A DNA stretch of 64,000 nt from Shouchella rhizosphaerae (GTDB taxonomy: Bacteria > Bacillota > Bacilli > Bacillales > Bacillaceae_D), in contig NZ_FRBS01000004.1 in the NCBI RefSeq assembly GCF_900142675.1, positions 62,001-126,000 on the forward strand, written 5' to 3'. Positions 54,952-62,697 of this stretch are shown here, one piece after another. The translations under genes and the position numbers were made by a program. The notes below the pieces were generated by a model, which was not told where the DNA came from, did no database searches, and saw nothing but the letters and a program-made list of their open reading frames with translations. Position 1 is the stretch's first letter, and the number at the start of each line of letters is the position of its first letter.

Positions 54952-56553
54952 TTACTCGACTTTTTCCGTATCACGTAAATAGAAAATACTTGCTGGATAT
55001 TGCCAGAACCCTTCAATGTCATCGCCCATGCCGGCCAATAACACAGAGTGGTACAAATTGACGACTGGCGCTTCCTCGGCCAACACGTTTTGCGCTTCTT
55101 CATAAAGGGCCAAACGCTTTTGTTCATCCGTCTCTTTACGCGCTTGCTCTAGCAAATCGTCTAATTGCTCATTGGCAAAGAACGTTCTGTTGCCAGGGGC
55201 GCCAAAGTTGGACGAATGGAACATCGGGTACAAGCCATAATCGGCATCGACAGTTACGGTTCCCCATGTGCCGATAAACATTTCCGTCTCGCCATCGCCG
55301 GTCATTTCCAAATACGTAGCACTCTCAACCGGATTAACGGAAACATGAATGCCAATTTCTTCAAGTTGGGCTTGCAAGTAGGTAGCCAAATCAACTAATG
55401 AGGCAGTGCTGCTGTTGACAGTTAATGTCGCATCAAAACCGTCTTCGTAGCCTGCTTCTGCCAGTAGCTGCCGCGCTTCTTCTTGGTCGTATTCGAACGT
55501 ATCGATGTTTTGGCTGTAACCTGTAACAGTAGGAGCAAGTGGCCCAATCGCCGGTTCAGCAACGCCGTCCAATAAGCCGTTAATAATGCTGTCTTTGTCA
55601 ATCGCCATATTAATGGCTTGGCGTACTCGCTTATCCGTAAACGGTTCAACTTCAGTGTTAAAGCCTAGATAAGTCAAGTTCGAGCTCGGGGACTGTTTCA
55701 CAGTCGTGTTTTCGGCAGACTCAATTTCCGAAATGCTGCTCGGGTTAACTGGGTAAATAATATCCGCTACATCGCCTTGCAACTCAGCAATTCGCGTGGC
55801 TTCCTCTGGAACCGTTTTAAAGGTAATCCCGCTTGCTTTAGCAAGATTGCCCTTGTCCCAGTAATCTTCATTCCGGGTTACAGAGACCGATTCGCCTGAT
55901 GTACGGCTGTCCAATTCAAAAAAACCAGTGCCGATCGGATGTGCATCTACGTATGAAAAAGCAGGTTCGCCGTTTTCGATTGCTTCATAATCAGCGTCAA
56001 TCGCTTCTTTGCTAATCATTCCACCAGCTGGGTGAGCTAAATGGGACGGAAGCGGCGAAAATGGGCCGTCTGTATGGATATGAACCGTGTACTCATCGAT
56101 GACTTCAACATCGGTGATTTTATCAAACAAAAACGCAACAGGGGAACCTAGATCCGGGTCGCGAACACGGTCCAAGTTGGCTTTAACGACTTCAGCATTA
56201 AATGCACTGCCGTCGTGGAATGTCACGTCTTCACGCAACTTTGCTTCCCAGACATCATCTTCTATTTGTTCAAGGCTTGTCGCCAAGCTTGGTTGAATCT
56301 CATTGTTTTCATCAAACTCAACCAACTTATTATAAAGAGTTCCCATTACATATAATGAATTCCCATCATTTGCCCCATGGGGGTCGAGAGAAACAGGATC
56401 AGACGACAAATCAATCGTTAGCTCGGCCCCGCTTGCGCTGTTTTCCGCCTCATCGCTTGTATTTTCTGCTTGTTCAGGGTCGTTTGAGCATGCAGTCACG
56501 ACAAGCATGGCAGAAGCTGCAACCGCTAACCATAAAGCGTTTTTCTTAAACAT
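54952..56553 (-). CDS. Orphan oligopeptide-type substrate-binding lipoprotein
   Basis: Extracellular SBP family 5 lipoprotein, 533 residues. Lipobox LVVTACSN (Cys about 22), then an acidic linker, VWEAKLREDVTFHDGSAFNAEVVKANLDRV, HPIGTGFFELDSR, VRQAINMAIDKDSIIN and EEAQNVLAEEAPVVNLYH. It resembles glutathione or dipeptide binders (GsiB/DppE group). No permease or ATPase genes are near, so it may use an existing transporter such as App. A -10-like TATAAT lies at 56581-56586; the ATG follows AGAGGTGACATC. Confidence 0.9.
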   Translation of the reverse strand: MFKKNALWLAVAASAMLVVTACSNDPEQAENTSDEAENSASGAELTIDLSSDPVSLDPHGANDGNSLYVMGTLYNKLVEFDENNEIQPSLATSLEQIEDDVWEAKLREDVTFHDGSAFNAEVVKANLDRVRDPDLGSPVAFLFDKITDVEVIDEYTVHIHTDGPFSPLPSHLAHPAGGMISKEAIDADYEAIENGEPAFSYVDAHPIGTGFFELDSRTSGESVSVTRNEDYWDKGNLAKASGITFKTVPEEATRIAELQGDVADIIYPVNPSSISEIESAENTTVKQSPSSNLTYLGFNTEVEPFTDKRVRQAINMAIDKDSIINGLLDGVAEPAIGPLAPTVTGYSQNIDTFEYDQEEARQLLAEAGYEDGFDATLTVNSSTASLVDLATYLQAQLEEIGIHVSVNPVESATYLEMTGDGETEMFIGTWGTVTVDADYGLYPMFHSSNFGAPGNRTFFANEQLDDLLEQARKETDEQKRLALYEEAQNVLAEEAPVVNLYHSVLLAGMGDDIEGFWQYPASIFYLRDTEKVE

Positions 56554-56580
56554 GATGTCACCTCTTTTGTTGTTTCCCCT

Positions 56581-56586
56581 ATTATA
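56581..56586 (-). promoter_or_regulatory. Likely -10 of the orphan lipoprotein gene
   Basis: Perfect TATAAT on the minus strand, 28 bases before the start codon. The -35 is poor. The rest of 56590-56837 shows no gene; a 69-codon plus-strand frame there lacks a ribosome site. Confidence 0.45.
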
Positions 56587-56837
56587 CTTAATCTCCCATA
56601 AGATTACTAGACTTTTTATAAAAGGGTTTGGTGAAGTCCATCATTTCTCGCCTCGCCAACAATATCAACGTGCTGTTAGCGCCCTGGCCAGACTGTAGAC
56701 AAACGCTCGCATCCTTCGCTGCCACCTGTTCATCTGCTCATGAACCCACGTTCAATCTGCACGATCACGCTTCGGCCGACAAGCGTTTTCTATCAGTCTG
56801 GGATTTTGTAGACTATATCGACACTTTTGCCCCTTGA

Positions 56838-57896
56838 TTATGAAATTTTACGTTTAAAAATCCAACGGTTGTAATAAAACAGGCTTGCTGGAAAACCGCC
56901 TAGTTTGATTAATTGTTTTGCTTCTGCTTTCAAACGAGGATGGCTCATAACTTTTTTATCTGATAAATAGAGCGCGTACAGTCCTGTTTTCAACAGCAAG
57001 TGGAATTTTTTATCAGGAAGCATTTGCAGCTTTTCTGTCGCCTTCTCATCAATGTATTTAAAACGCTCGAACATCTCTTTGCTGTCTCCATAATAAGCGA
57101 CAAAATTCATTTCGTTTTCTTGGCGGTCTTCTTCTTGATCAATAAAATAATCGAGCAGAATATGGACGCCTTGTACCCAAGGAAAATAGGCCTCTTTTAT
57201 TTGCTGGCCTTGAGCAGTCTGTACAGGGGCAGCGGCATAAGCAGCCATACAGTATAATGCAAGGGTCGAGGCTGTTCCGCAAGCAAATTCATACCAGCGC
57301 ATCGTCGGGGCAAAGTGTTTGTTGCGTTCATAAAAATCCTTTAATAACGGCTCACGTTTTTCTTCCTCGACATGCTTGTATACTTGAAAATCAATATAAA
57401 ACTGGGATACTTCCTGCATATGCGTTTGCATGTCTGCAAATCCAGGAAAAGAAGCAGTCGCTTCCCGGCAAGCATCGACCAATTTCCGCAAATACCCGTT
57501 GTCTTCAAAGTGATCACGATACTGATAATAATCGCCATGGGGTTTGTCCGGCGTCAAACAGTCTAAAAGTGCTTGGTGGATGGAACGGAAATCATTTGGA
57601 TCATGGGCATCATTTTTGTCACAAAGTGTATCAAGATAATCACAAATCGTTTGGTAGGCAACTAAAAATTGAATATGGTTGTCCTTATTTTCTCCTGCCA
57701 GCAATGCAAAAATGCTGCCACCTTCACAATGAAACGTTTTATCATTGACCGTCCAAGCGGCTTGCTCTCGAATCTCAACATCGTCGATTTTTAATGCTTC
57801 TTGATGCCATTTTTGCAGCTCGGCATGCGCTTTTGGCACGGTTTCCTTAAAAGCTAATTGTATAATTTTAAATGGGTTGGCAGGCACTGTGCCCAT
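56838..57896 (-). CDS. ytpB: Large-terpene synthase, YtpB/DUF2600 family
   Basis: Class IB terpene synthase, 352 residues, about the family's usual length. B. subtilis YtpB makes tetraprenyl-beta-curcumene from C35 heptaprenyl diphosphate. The family's Asp-rich first motif DYLDTLCD is at 86-93 and a second acidic motif LLDYFIDQEEDR near 249-260; both should bind Mg and diphosphate. I recall that a homologue from B. clausii was described as a sesterterpene/triterpene synthase; that is memory, not shown here. No second cyclase adjoins. It lies next to a small XRE-membrane regulator. ATG start, with AGGAGGAATAC just upstream. Confidence 0.93.
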   Translation of the reverse strand: MGTVPANPFKIIQLAFKETVPKAHAELQKWHQEALKIDDVEIREQAAWTVNDKTFHCEGGSIFALLAGENKDNHIQFLVAYQTICDYLDTLCDKNDAHDPNDFRSIHQALLDCLTPDKPHGDYYQYRDHFEDNGYLRKLVDACREATASFPGFADMQTHMQEVSQFYIDFQVYKHVEEEKREPLLKDFYERNKHFAPTMRWYEFACGTASTLALYCMAAYAAAPVQTAQGQQIKEAYFPWVQGVHILLDYFIDQEEDRQENEMNFVAYYGDSKEMFERFKYIDEKATEKLQMLPDKKFHLLLKTGLYALYLSDKKVMSHPRLKAEAKQLIKLGGFPASLFYYNRWIFKRKIS

Positions 57897-57988
57897 ATGT
57901 ATTCCTCCTTCAACAAGGCAAGAAAGTCCGCTGCTTTAACTTTACCATATCAAAGGAAGCAATTCCTCTCAGAAGCACTCACTCTCAT

Positions 57989-58396
57989 TTAATTGTCACG
58001 ATTAGAAAAGAAACGCTTTATTGAAATGAGCAGATCATCAAAAAATATGAGAAAGGCTAACCCAAACGATATCAAAATCCATGAAGTGCTCCCTTCAAAT
58101 GCCAAAGCGCCAATTAAAATTAGAATCATCCCTAAATAAAAACCAATGTCTTGTTCGCTGTCCCATTTCCTACTCGGAGTGGGTTCCGCTATTAGCTCGC
58201 TCTCCTTTAATAAATAATCAGTCGAAACGTCGAATAATTCACTTAGGCGGACAATATTTTGAATGTCTGGCAAACCTTTGTCTGTCTCCCATTTCCATAC
58301 GGCTTGCCTCGAAACGTTCAATTCTTTCGCCAATTGTTCTTGTGAAAACCCTTGTTCTTCACGGAGCTGTTTCAGTTTACTTCCAAAAGAATGCAT
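57989..58396 (-). CDS. XRE-family HTH protein with C-terminal membrane segments
   Basis: A 135-residue regulator. The N-terminal HTH has FGSKLKQLREEQGFSQEQLAKELNVSRQAVWKWETDKGLPDIQNIVRLSELFDVSTDYLL (about 4-62), followed by two hydrophobic spans (about 85-101 and 105-121) and a basic end. This HTH-plus-two-spans plan is common in Bacillus and Listeria membrane-linked regulators with unknown signals. ATG after GAGGTGAGCAAAC. It is followed, after about 90 bases, by the ytpB gene, but co-transcription is not shown. Confidence 0.88.
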   Translation of the reverse strand: MHSFGSKLKQLREEQGFSQEQLAKELNVSRQAVWKWETDKGLPDIQNIVRLSELFDVSTDYLLKESELIAEPTPSRKWDSEQDIGFYLGMILILIGALAFEGSTSWILISFGLAFLIFFDDLLISIKRFFSNRDN

Positions 58397-58602
58397 GTTT
58401 GCTCACCTCACCCCCTATGATAGCAAATCTAACATCATCGTGTACGCTACTTGCCGTTTATTAATGACCACGATCAGTTAAAAACCTGTTTACAGCCGTT
58501 TTACATAGCGAATTATGCTATGTTCAACCCCAGTGTGATCACAAAACATCGTTTTCGATTTATTATGAGCTATTTTTCTACTTTCCAAACTTCCTATTGG
58601 GT

Positions 58603-58631
58603 TTGCTCGCTCCTTCTGACTACGCTATACT
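58603..58631 (+). promoter_or_regulatory. Promoter of the leader-GNAT unit
   Basis: Plus-strand -35 TTGCTC (58603-58608), 17-bp spacer, -10 TATACT (58626-58631). The message would begin near 58638, ten bases before the ribosome site of the short leader frame. Confidence 0.6.
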
Positions 58632-58659
58632 GTTAAAAGGACAAAAAGCGAGGTGAACG

Positions 58660-58689
58660 ATGCCAGATAGCCTAAGTTGCCTTTTCTAA
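58660..58689 (+). CDS. Possible 9-residue leader peptide upstream of GNAT
   Basis: ATG followed by eight codons and TAA, translated MPDSLSCLF, with GAGGTGAACG directly upstream as a good ribosome site. The GNAT start is 34 bases beyond the stop. A short translated leader before an acetyltransferase gene could sense translation or an antibiotic, but no clear alternative hairpins are seen. Peptide function is speculative. Confidence 0.4.
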   Translation: MPDSLSCLF

Positions 58690-58722
58690 TACTATTTTTT
58701 AATAAAGGAGCTGCTAGGCATA

Positions 58723-59256
58723 ATGAACTCATTGAAAACAAACCGCCTCTACCTTCGGGAATTGGCAGACAAAGATGCCCCCGAGCTGTTCACCATTTGG
58801 TCAACACCGGCGGTCACAAAATTTATGAATATCATTCCGTTAACGGATGTCACACAAGCAGAAGACATCATTCAGATGTTTGCACAGCTAAGCAAAGAAA
58901 AGAAAGGAAACCGCTATTCGATTTTCCTCGCTGAAACAGGCGATCTGATCGGCACTTGCGGCTTTAACCAGCTTGATGCTGACAATGACAGAGGCGAAAT
59001 TGGCTATGAATTAGGGGAACCTTATTGGGGCCATGGTTATATGAAGGAAGCGCTTATGAAATTGTTGGAAGTCGGCTTTGCTTCATTTGCATTAAATCGG
59101 ATTGAAGCAAAAGTCGAACCGGAAAACAGCGCCTCGATTGGCTTGTTAGAGAAAATCGGCTTTCAAAATGAAGGGCTTTTGCGCCAGTATGAAAAGGCAA
59201 AAGGCCGGTATATTGACCTTTATTTGTTTAGTTTATTAAAGGAAGAGTGGGCTTAA
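58723..59256 (+). CDS. GNAT acetyltransferase, RimJ/RimL type
   Basis: A 177-residue N-acetyltransferase. It opens MNSLKTNRLYLRELADKDAPELFTIW, then GTCGFNQLDADNDRGEIGYELGEPYWGHGYMKEALMKLLEVGF (acetyl-CoA binding) and ENSASIGLLEKIGFQNEGLLRQYEKAKGRYIDLYLFSLLKEEW. It is clearly distinct from the GNAT at 37.5 kb. Substrate unknown. ATG preceded at 13 bases by AAAGGAG. The last codons and stop share a palindrome with the convergent small membrane gene. Confidence 0.9.
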   Translation: MNSLKTNRLYLRELADKDAPELFTIWSTPAVTKFMNIIPLTDVTQAEDIIQMFAQLSKEKKGNRYSIFLAETGDLIGTCGFNQLDADNDRGEIGYELGEPYWGHGYMKEALMKLLEVGFASFALNRIEAKVEPENSASIGLLEKIGFQNEGLLRQYEKAKGRYIDLYLFSLLKEEWA

Positions 59257-59266
59257 GCCCACTCTT
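59243..59266. terminator. Palindrome serving as shared end and bidirectional terminator
   Basis: A 24-bp perfect palindrome whose core is GAGTGGGCTTAAGCCCACTC, with TTTGTTTTTTC following on the plus strand. Each strand reads GAG TGG GCT TAA, so both genes end in Glu-Trp-Ala-stop inside it. Confidence 0.75.
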
Positions 59267-59441
59267 TGTTTTTTCGTTTTCTTGCGCTTCGATAATGATA
59301 ACAGCCTCTAACGATGTTGAGTATACACAACCCGCCAAAAATGACAGCGAATGAGAGCGGATTGTCCAACAGAAAAAGTGAGCCAACAGCAACAGCCAGA
59401 CAAATCGCTGCGCTTAGAAAATAAACATGATGCCGAAACAT
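59253..59441 (-). CDS. Small membrane protein, 62 residues
   Basis: Unrecognised. Two hydrophobic stretches (HHVYFLSAAICLAVAVGSLFLL and PLSFAVIFGGLCILNIV) are followed by a basic tail (YRSARKRKNKEWA), a two-span hairpin with inward basic end. AAGGGATG lies upstream of the ATG as a possible ribosome site. Its stop overlaps the convergent GNAT gene by four bases. The shared end palindrome supports it being a true gene. Confidence 0.6.
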   Translation of the reverse strand: MFRHHVYFLSAAICLAVAVGSLFLLDNPLSFAVIFGGLCILNIVRGCYHYRSARKRKNKEWA

Positions 59442-59539
59442 TGTGCTTCATCCCTTTGCGGACTTTTTTGTGAAACGCCCGTTTACGGACTTCGACATAG
59501 TTGCCAAGGCTCCTCTAATTCGTTGATCATTTTCCTTTT

Positions 59540-60367
59540 CTATCCTTTGATGCCCGTTAGCGTAACACCTTCAACAAAATATTTTTGCCCCAGAAAGAAA
59601 ACAAGAATTGCCGGCAACGTCATTGCAGTAGCCGCAGCCATAATTAAATTCCAGTCTGATGTATACGTGCCTTGGAGCTGCAAAAGACCGAGTGCCAATG
59701 TAAACAATGATTCGTCATTTAAGTAAATCAATGGGCCGAAAAAGTCATTCCACACATTCGTGAAAGTGAAAAAGGCAACAACTAGTAGCGCAGGCTTGAC
59801 AAGGGGCAGGAGCACGAAAACAAAAATTTGCACATAATTGGCGCCATCGATTAATGCCGCTTCGTCTAATTCCCGGGGAATACTCATAAAAAATTGCCTC
59901 ATTAAAAAGATGAAGAAGCCGCCACCGCCGAAAAAGCTTGGGAACACAAGAGGCCAATACGTATTAATGGCGCCAAGCTCCGTCCAAAGCATAAAAGTTG
60001 GAATTAATGTGACGGCAGGCGGAAGCATCATCGTGGCAATAATAAGTGTAAACCAAATATTTTTCCCTGGAAATTTAAGACGTGCAAAACCAAAACCGCA
60101 CATGCAACTTGTCAACACTGTCCCGATTAGGACAGGAATCAGGATAAACAGTGTATTTTTCACGTACAAACCGAATTCGACAACTTCAAAAATTTCAATA
60201 AAATTGCTCCATAGCCAATGATCCGGCAACATTTTCGGCGGAAATTGGAAAATTTCAGAAGAGGTCATGAGCGCACTTCGTACCATCCAGAAAAATGGCA
60301 GCAACGACACAGCCGCTCCGAAAAGCAACAAGCAATAAGCGGCGATTTTCCAGCCCCGACTTCGCAT
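59540..60367 (-). CDS. Sugar ABC transporter permease, MalG/CUT1 type
   Basis: Membrane permease of 275 residues and six spans. The EAA loop is PRELDEAALIDGANYVQIFVFVLLPLVKPALLV, and the FWMVRSALMTSSEIFQFPPKMLP opening is typical of CUT1 MalG-like permeases. The ATG at 60367 shares its A with the stop of the previous permease (TAATG) and follows GGAGGTGGC; the longer upstream frame overlaps that gene. It is the last gene of the arabinoside cluster in this window. Confidence 0.9.
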   Translation of the reverse strand: MRSRGWKIAAYCLLLFGAAVSLLPFFWMVRSALMTSSEIFQFPPKMLPDHWLWSNFIEIFEVVEFGLYVKNTLFILIPVLIGTVLTSCMCGFGFARLKFPGKNIWFTLIIATMMLPPAVTLIPTFMLWTELGAINTYWPLVFPSFFGGGGFFIFLMRQFFMSIPRELDEAALIDGANYVQIFVFVLLPLVKPALLVVAFFTFTNVWNDFFGPLIYLNDESLFTLALGLLQLQGTYTSDWNLIMAAATAMTLPAILVFFLGQKYFVEGVTLTGIKG

Positions 60368-61302
60368 TATTTGCCACCTCCGTAGAAAACCCAGCCTTTG
60401 CCCCATTTAAAAATCAACACCGTGAACAACGAGACAACAAGGAACAAAATCCACGCTAACGCGCTTGCATACCCCATATTGCTATGGACAAACGCTTCTC
60501 GATAGATTAGATACACATAAAACAAACTTGCATTATTGGGCCCTCCCTCTGTCATAATGTAGGCTTGGTTAAACGTTTGAAATGCGCCGATGAGCCCCAT
60601 AATCAAATTGAAAAAGATGATCGGCGAAATGGCAGGGAGTGTCACAAAGCGGAACTGATGCCACGCATTTCCGCCATCCAACTCGACTGCTTCCAATTGG
60701 TCTTTCGGGATTTCTTGGAGACCAGCTAGAAAAATGAGGGCAGCGCCGCCGCAGCCCCATATGCTTAGCAAAATCAGCGATGGGATAACCGAGGCCTCGT
60801 CATAGATCCACATAGAGGCAGGGAGCCCAAAGAAGCGGAGAATGCCATTGAGCAGGCCAAATTCTGGATTAAATAACCACATCCATAAAATATTCGCTGC
60901 CACTGCCGGCACAAGCACAGGCAAATAAAAGAGCGTCCGCCACAGCCCTTGCCCTTTTACCTTCATGTTCATCAGCAAGGCGATCAACAAGGCAGCGACG
61001 AGTGTAGCAGCAGTGCTGGCAAACGCAAAGTACAGCGTGACGATAAGCGCTTGTTTAAAATAAAGATCTTCCGTGAAAATGGTTATATAATTGTCGAAAG
61101 CGATCCAATTGATGGTTTCCGCGATCACTTGGTAATCGGTGAAGCTCAAAACCAAGCTGGCAATGATCGGGCCAATCGTCCACACAAGCAAGCCCAAAAT
61201 TGCCGGCAGTGTAAACAGGTAGCCAGCAAGATACTCTTTTCTCGCAAACCGGGTCGCCTTTTTCCTTGCCCGTATCGACGGTTTCAGCGGTTCAATGTCC
61301 AC
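60367..61302 (-). CDS. Sugar ABC transporter permease, MalF/CUT1 type
   Basis: Membrane permease of 311 residues, six spans. It has YLAGYLFTLPAILGLLVWTIGPIIASLVLSFTDY at the N-terminus and the EAA loop PKDQLEAVELDGGNAWHQFRFVTLPAISPIIFF. The GTG at 61302 follows GGGAGGGGG; the in-frame ATGs upstream lie within the binding-protein gene and lack ribosome sites. It partners with the MalG-type permease; no ATPase gene is present in the cluster, so a shared MsmX-like ATPase is likely. Confidence 0.9.
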   Translation of the reverse strand: MDIEPLKPSIRARKKATRFARKEYLAGYLFTLPAILGLLVWTIGPIIASLVLSFTDYQVIAETINWIAFDNYITIFTEDLYFKQALIVTLYFAFASTAATLVAALLIALLMNMKVKGQGLWRTLFYLPVLVPAVAANILWMWLFNPEFGLLNGILRFFGLPASMWIYDEASVIPSLILLSIWGCGGAALIFLAGLQEIPKDQLEAVELDGGNAWHQFRFVTLPAISPIIFFNLIMGLIGAFQTFNQAYIMTEGGPNNASLFYVYLIYREAFVHSNMGYASALAWILFLVVSLFTVLIFKWGKGWVFYGGGK

Positions 61303-61315
61303 ATTTGCCCCCTCC

Positions 61316-62674
61316 CTACTCATATTTATCGCCAAACTGGCGTTTCATCCTTGGCATAATGTCTTCATGGACGACTTCCTCTGCTGTTTTGTTGTTTAGC
61401 CATAGCTGGTCTAGGGCAGGTGAAATGATGTCGCCTGCTTTTTGCCGATCATCCCAAAAATAATTCGGGTTTTGGACAACATAGTCTTTAGCCCAGTCGA
61501 TCACTGCCTCTTCGTATTCAGGTGGATGAATCGGCGTGTCGATCCAACGCTCTATTTTTTCACGATCCTCATACCAGGCTGTTTCGTTTGGCATCCACAG
61601 CCCTTCATTAATAAGCATTAACACATTTTCCGGATCCATGATGTATGTTAAAAACGTATCGACTGCTTGCCTATGCTCGCCTTCCTTCCCTGTCTCAAAG
61701 GCCACAATCGGCGTGCCGTAATTGGTCGTTGCTGGTTGTTCAAAATACGGCAGCACGCCGATGCCAAAATCCAAACCGTCTTCGACACTCGCCCGGCCAA
61801 GTTCTTGCATCGCCCATTGGCCATCAACGGCCATAGCGACACGCTTTGTTAAAAGCGCCGTGTCTGTCGCTGGAACGGTTGATAAATCCGACGGCTTTGG
61901 CATAACATGATGCACATACATTAAGTCGGCAACGTGCTGCAGCACTTCTATTGATTCAGATTGATCGATCAACAACTGTTTGCCTGTTTCATCAACAAAA
62001 CCGCCGCCGTTGCTGAATAAGAACGAGTCGATCCACCCCGTAAAATTGCTGACGCCGTATGTTTCAATCCGGTTCTCATCAAAGCCAGGCTCATTCGCCC
62101 TCCGTCCGTTCCGGTCTACAGTGAGCCTTTTGGCAACCTCAACAAATTCATCCCAGCTCCATGCCTCTTCTGCCTTTGTTGGCGGCAATTCTACTCCCGC
62201 TTCTGCAAACAATTGTTTGTTGTAATAAATGTTTATCACTTCATTCGCAACGCTGCCCCCAGCAATCGGCCCATCATGAAACTGATATAGCGTATAATCG
62301 AGCTTTTCGTTTGCTTCGTTTCCTGTCAACAACGGTGTCAAATCCCGAAGCATGCCGTTTTCCACCCACGGGTACAAGCTGCCTTCTGGAAAATAGCCAA
62401 CGTCGGGAAGTGTTTTCGATGCAGCCATCACATTCATTTTCTCCACATAGCTATTAATCGGGACAAGCTGTGCCCTCACTTGAATCCCTGGATGCTCGTT
62501 ATTAAATGTGGAAATTAATGTTTCAACTGCTTCCCGCTCTAGCGGCCCACCCCAGTAGGTAAAACGCAGCTCTACTGGGTCATTGGTGCCGACAGAAGCA
62601 AACAGGCAGCCGGAACAACTAAAGGCGGCTAGAAGCGTGACAACATGACAGGCGTCCTTTAACCGACCTTTCAT
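61316..62674 (-). CDS. Sugar-binding lipoprotein, SBP family 1
   Basis: Extracellular binding protein of 452 residues for an oligosaccharide. The signal peptide has a Cys-rich end (AAFSCSGCLFAS), giving a lipidated Cys about residue 23. ELRFTYWGGPLEREAVETLISTFNNEHPGIQVRAQ, VEKMNVMAASKTLPDVGYF and VAMAVDGQWAMQEL are typical of CUT1 sugar binders. ATG after AAGGAGGAAAGGCC, 23 bases behind the GH127 gene. With that neighbour the ligand is probably an L-arabinofuranose-containing oligomer. Confidence 0.9.
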   Translation of the reverse strand: MKGRLKDACHVVTLLAAFSCSGCLFASVGTNDPVELRFTYWGGPLEREAVETLISTFNNEHPGIQVRAQLVPINSYVEKMNVMAASKTLPDVGYFPEGSLYPWVENGMLRDLTPLLTGNEANEKLDYTLYQFHDGPIAGGSVANEVINIYYNKQLFAEAGVELPPTKAEEAWSWDEFVEVAKRLTVDRNGRRANEPGFDENRIETYGVSNFTGWIDSFLFSNGGGFVDETGKQLLIDQSESIEVLQHVADLMYVHHVMPKPSDLSTVPATDTALLTKRVAMAVDGQWAMQELGRASVEDGLDFGIGVLPYFEQPATTNYGTPIVAFETGKEGEHRQAVDTFLTYIMDPENVLMLINEGLWMPNETAWYEDREKIERWIDTPIHPPEYEEAVIDWAKDYVVQNPNYFWDDRQKAGDIISPALDQLWLNNKTAEEVVHEDIMPRMKRQFGDKYE

Positions 62675-62697
62675 TGGCCTTTCCTCCTTTTTAAAAG

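Noticed and set aside
56628-56837. 69-codon plus-strand frame between the orphan lipoprotein gene and ytpB
   Set aside because: No ribosome site, no family, Cys- and Ala-rich random-like composition.
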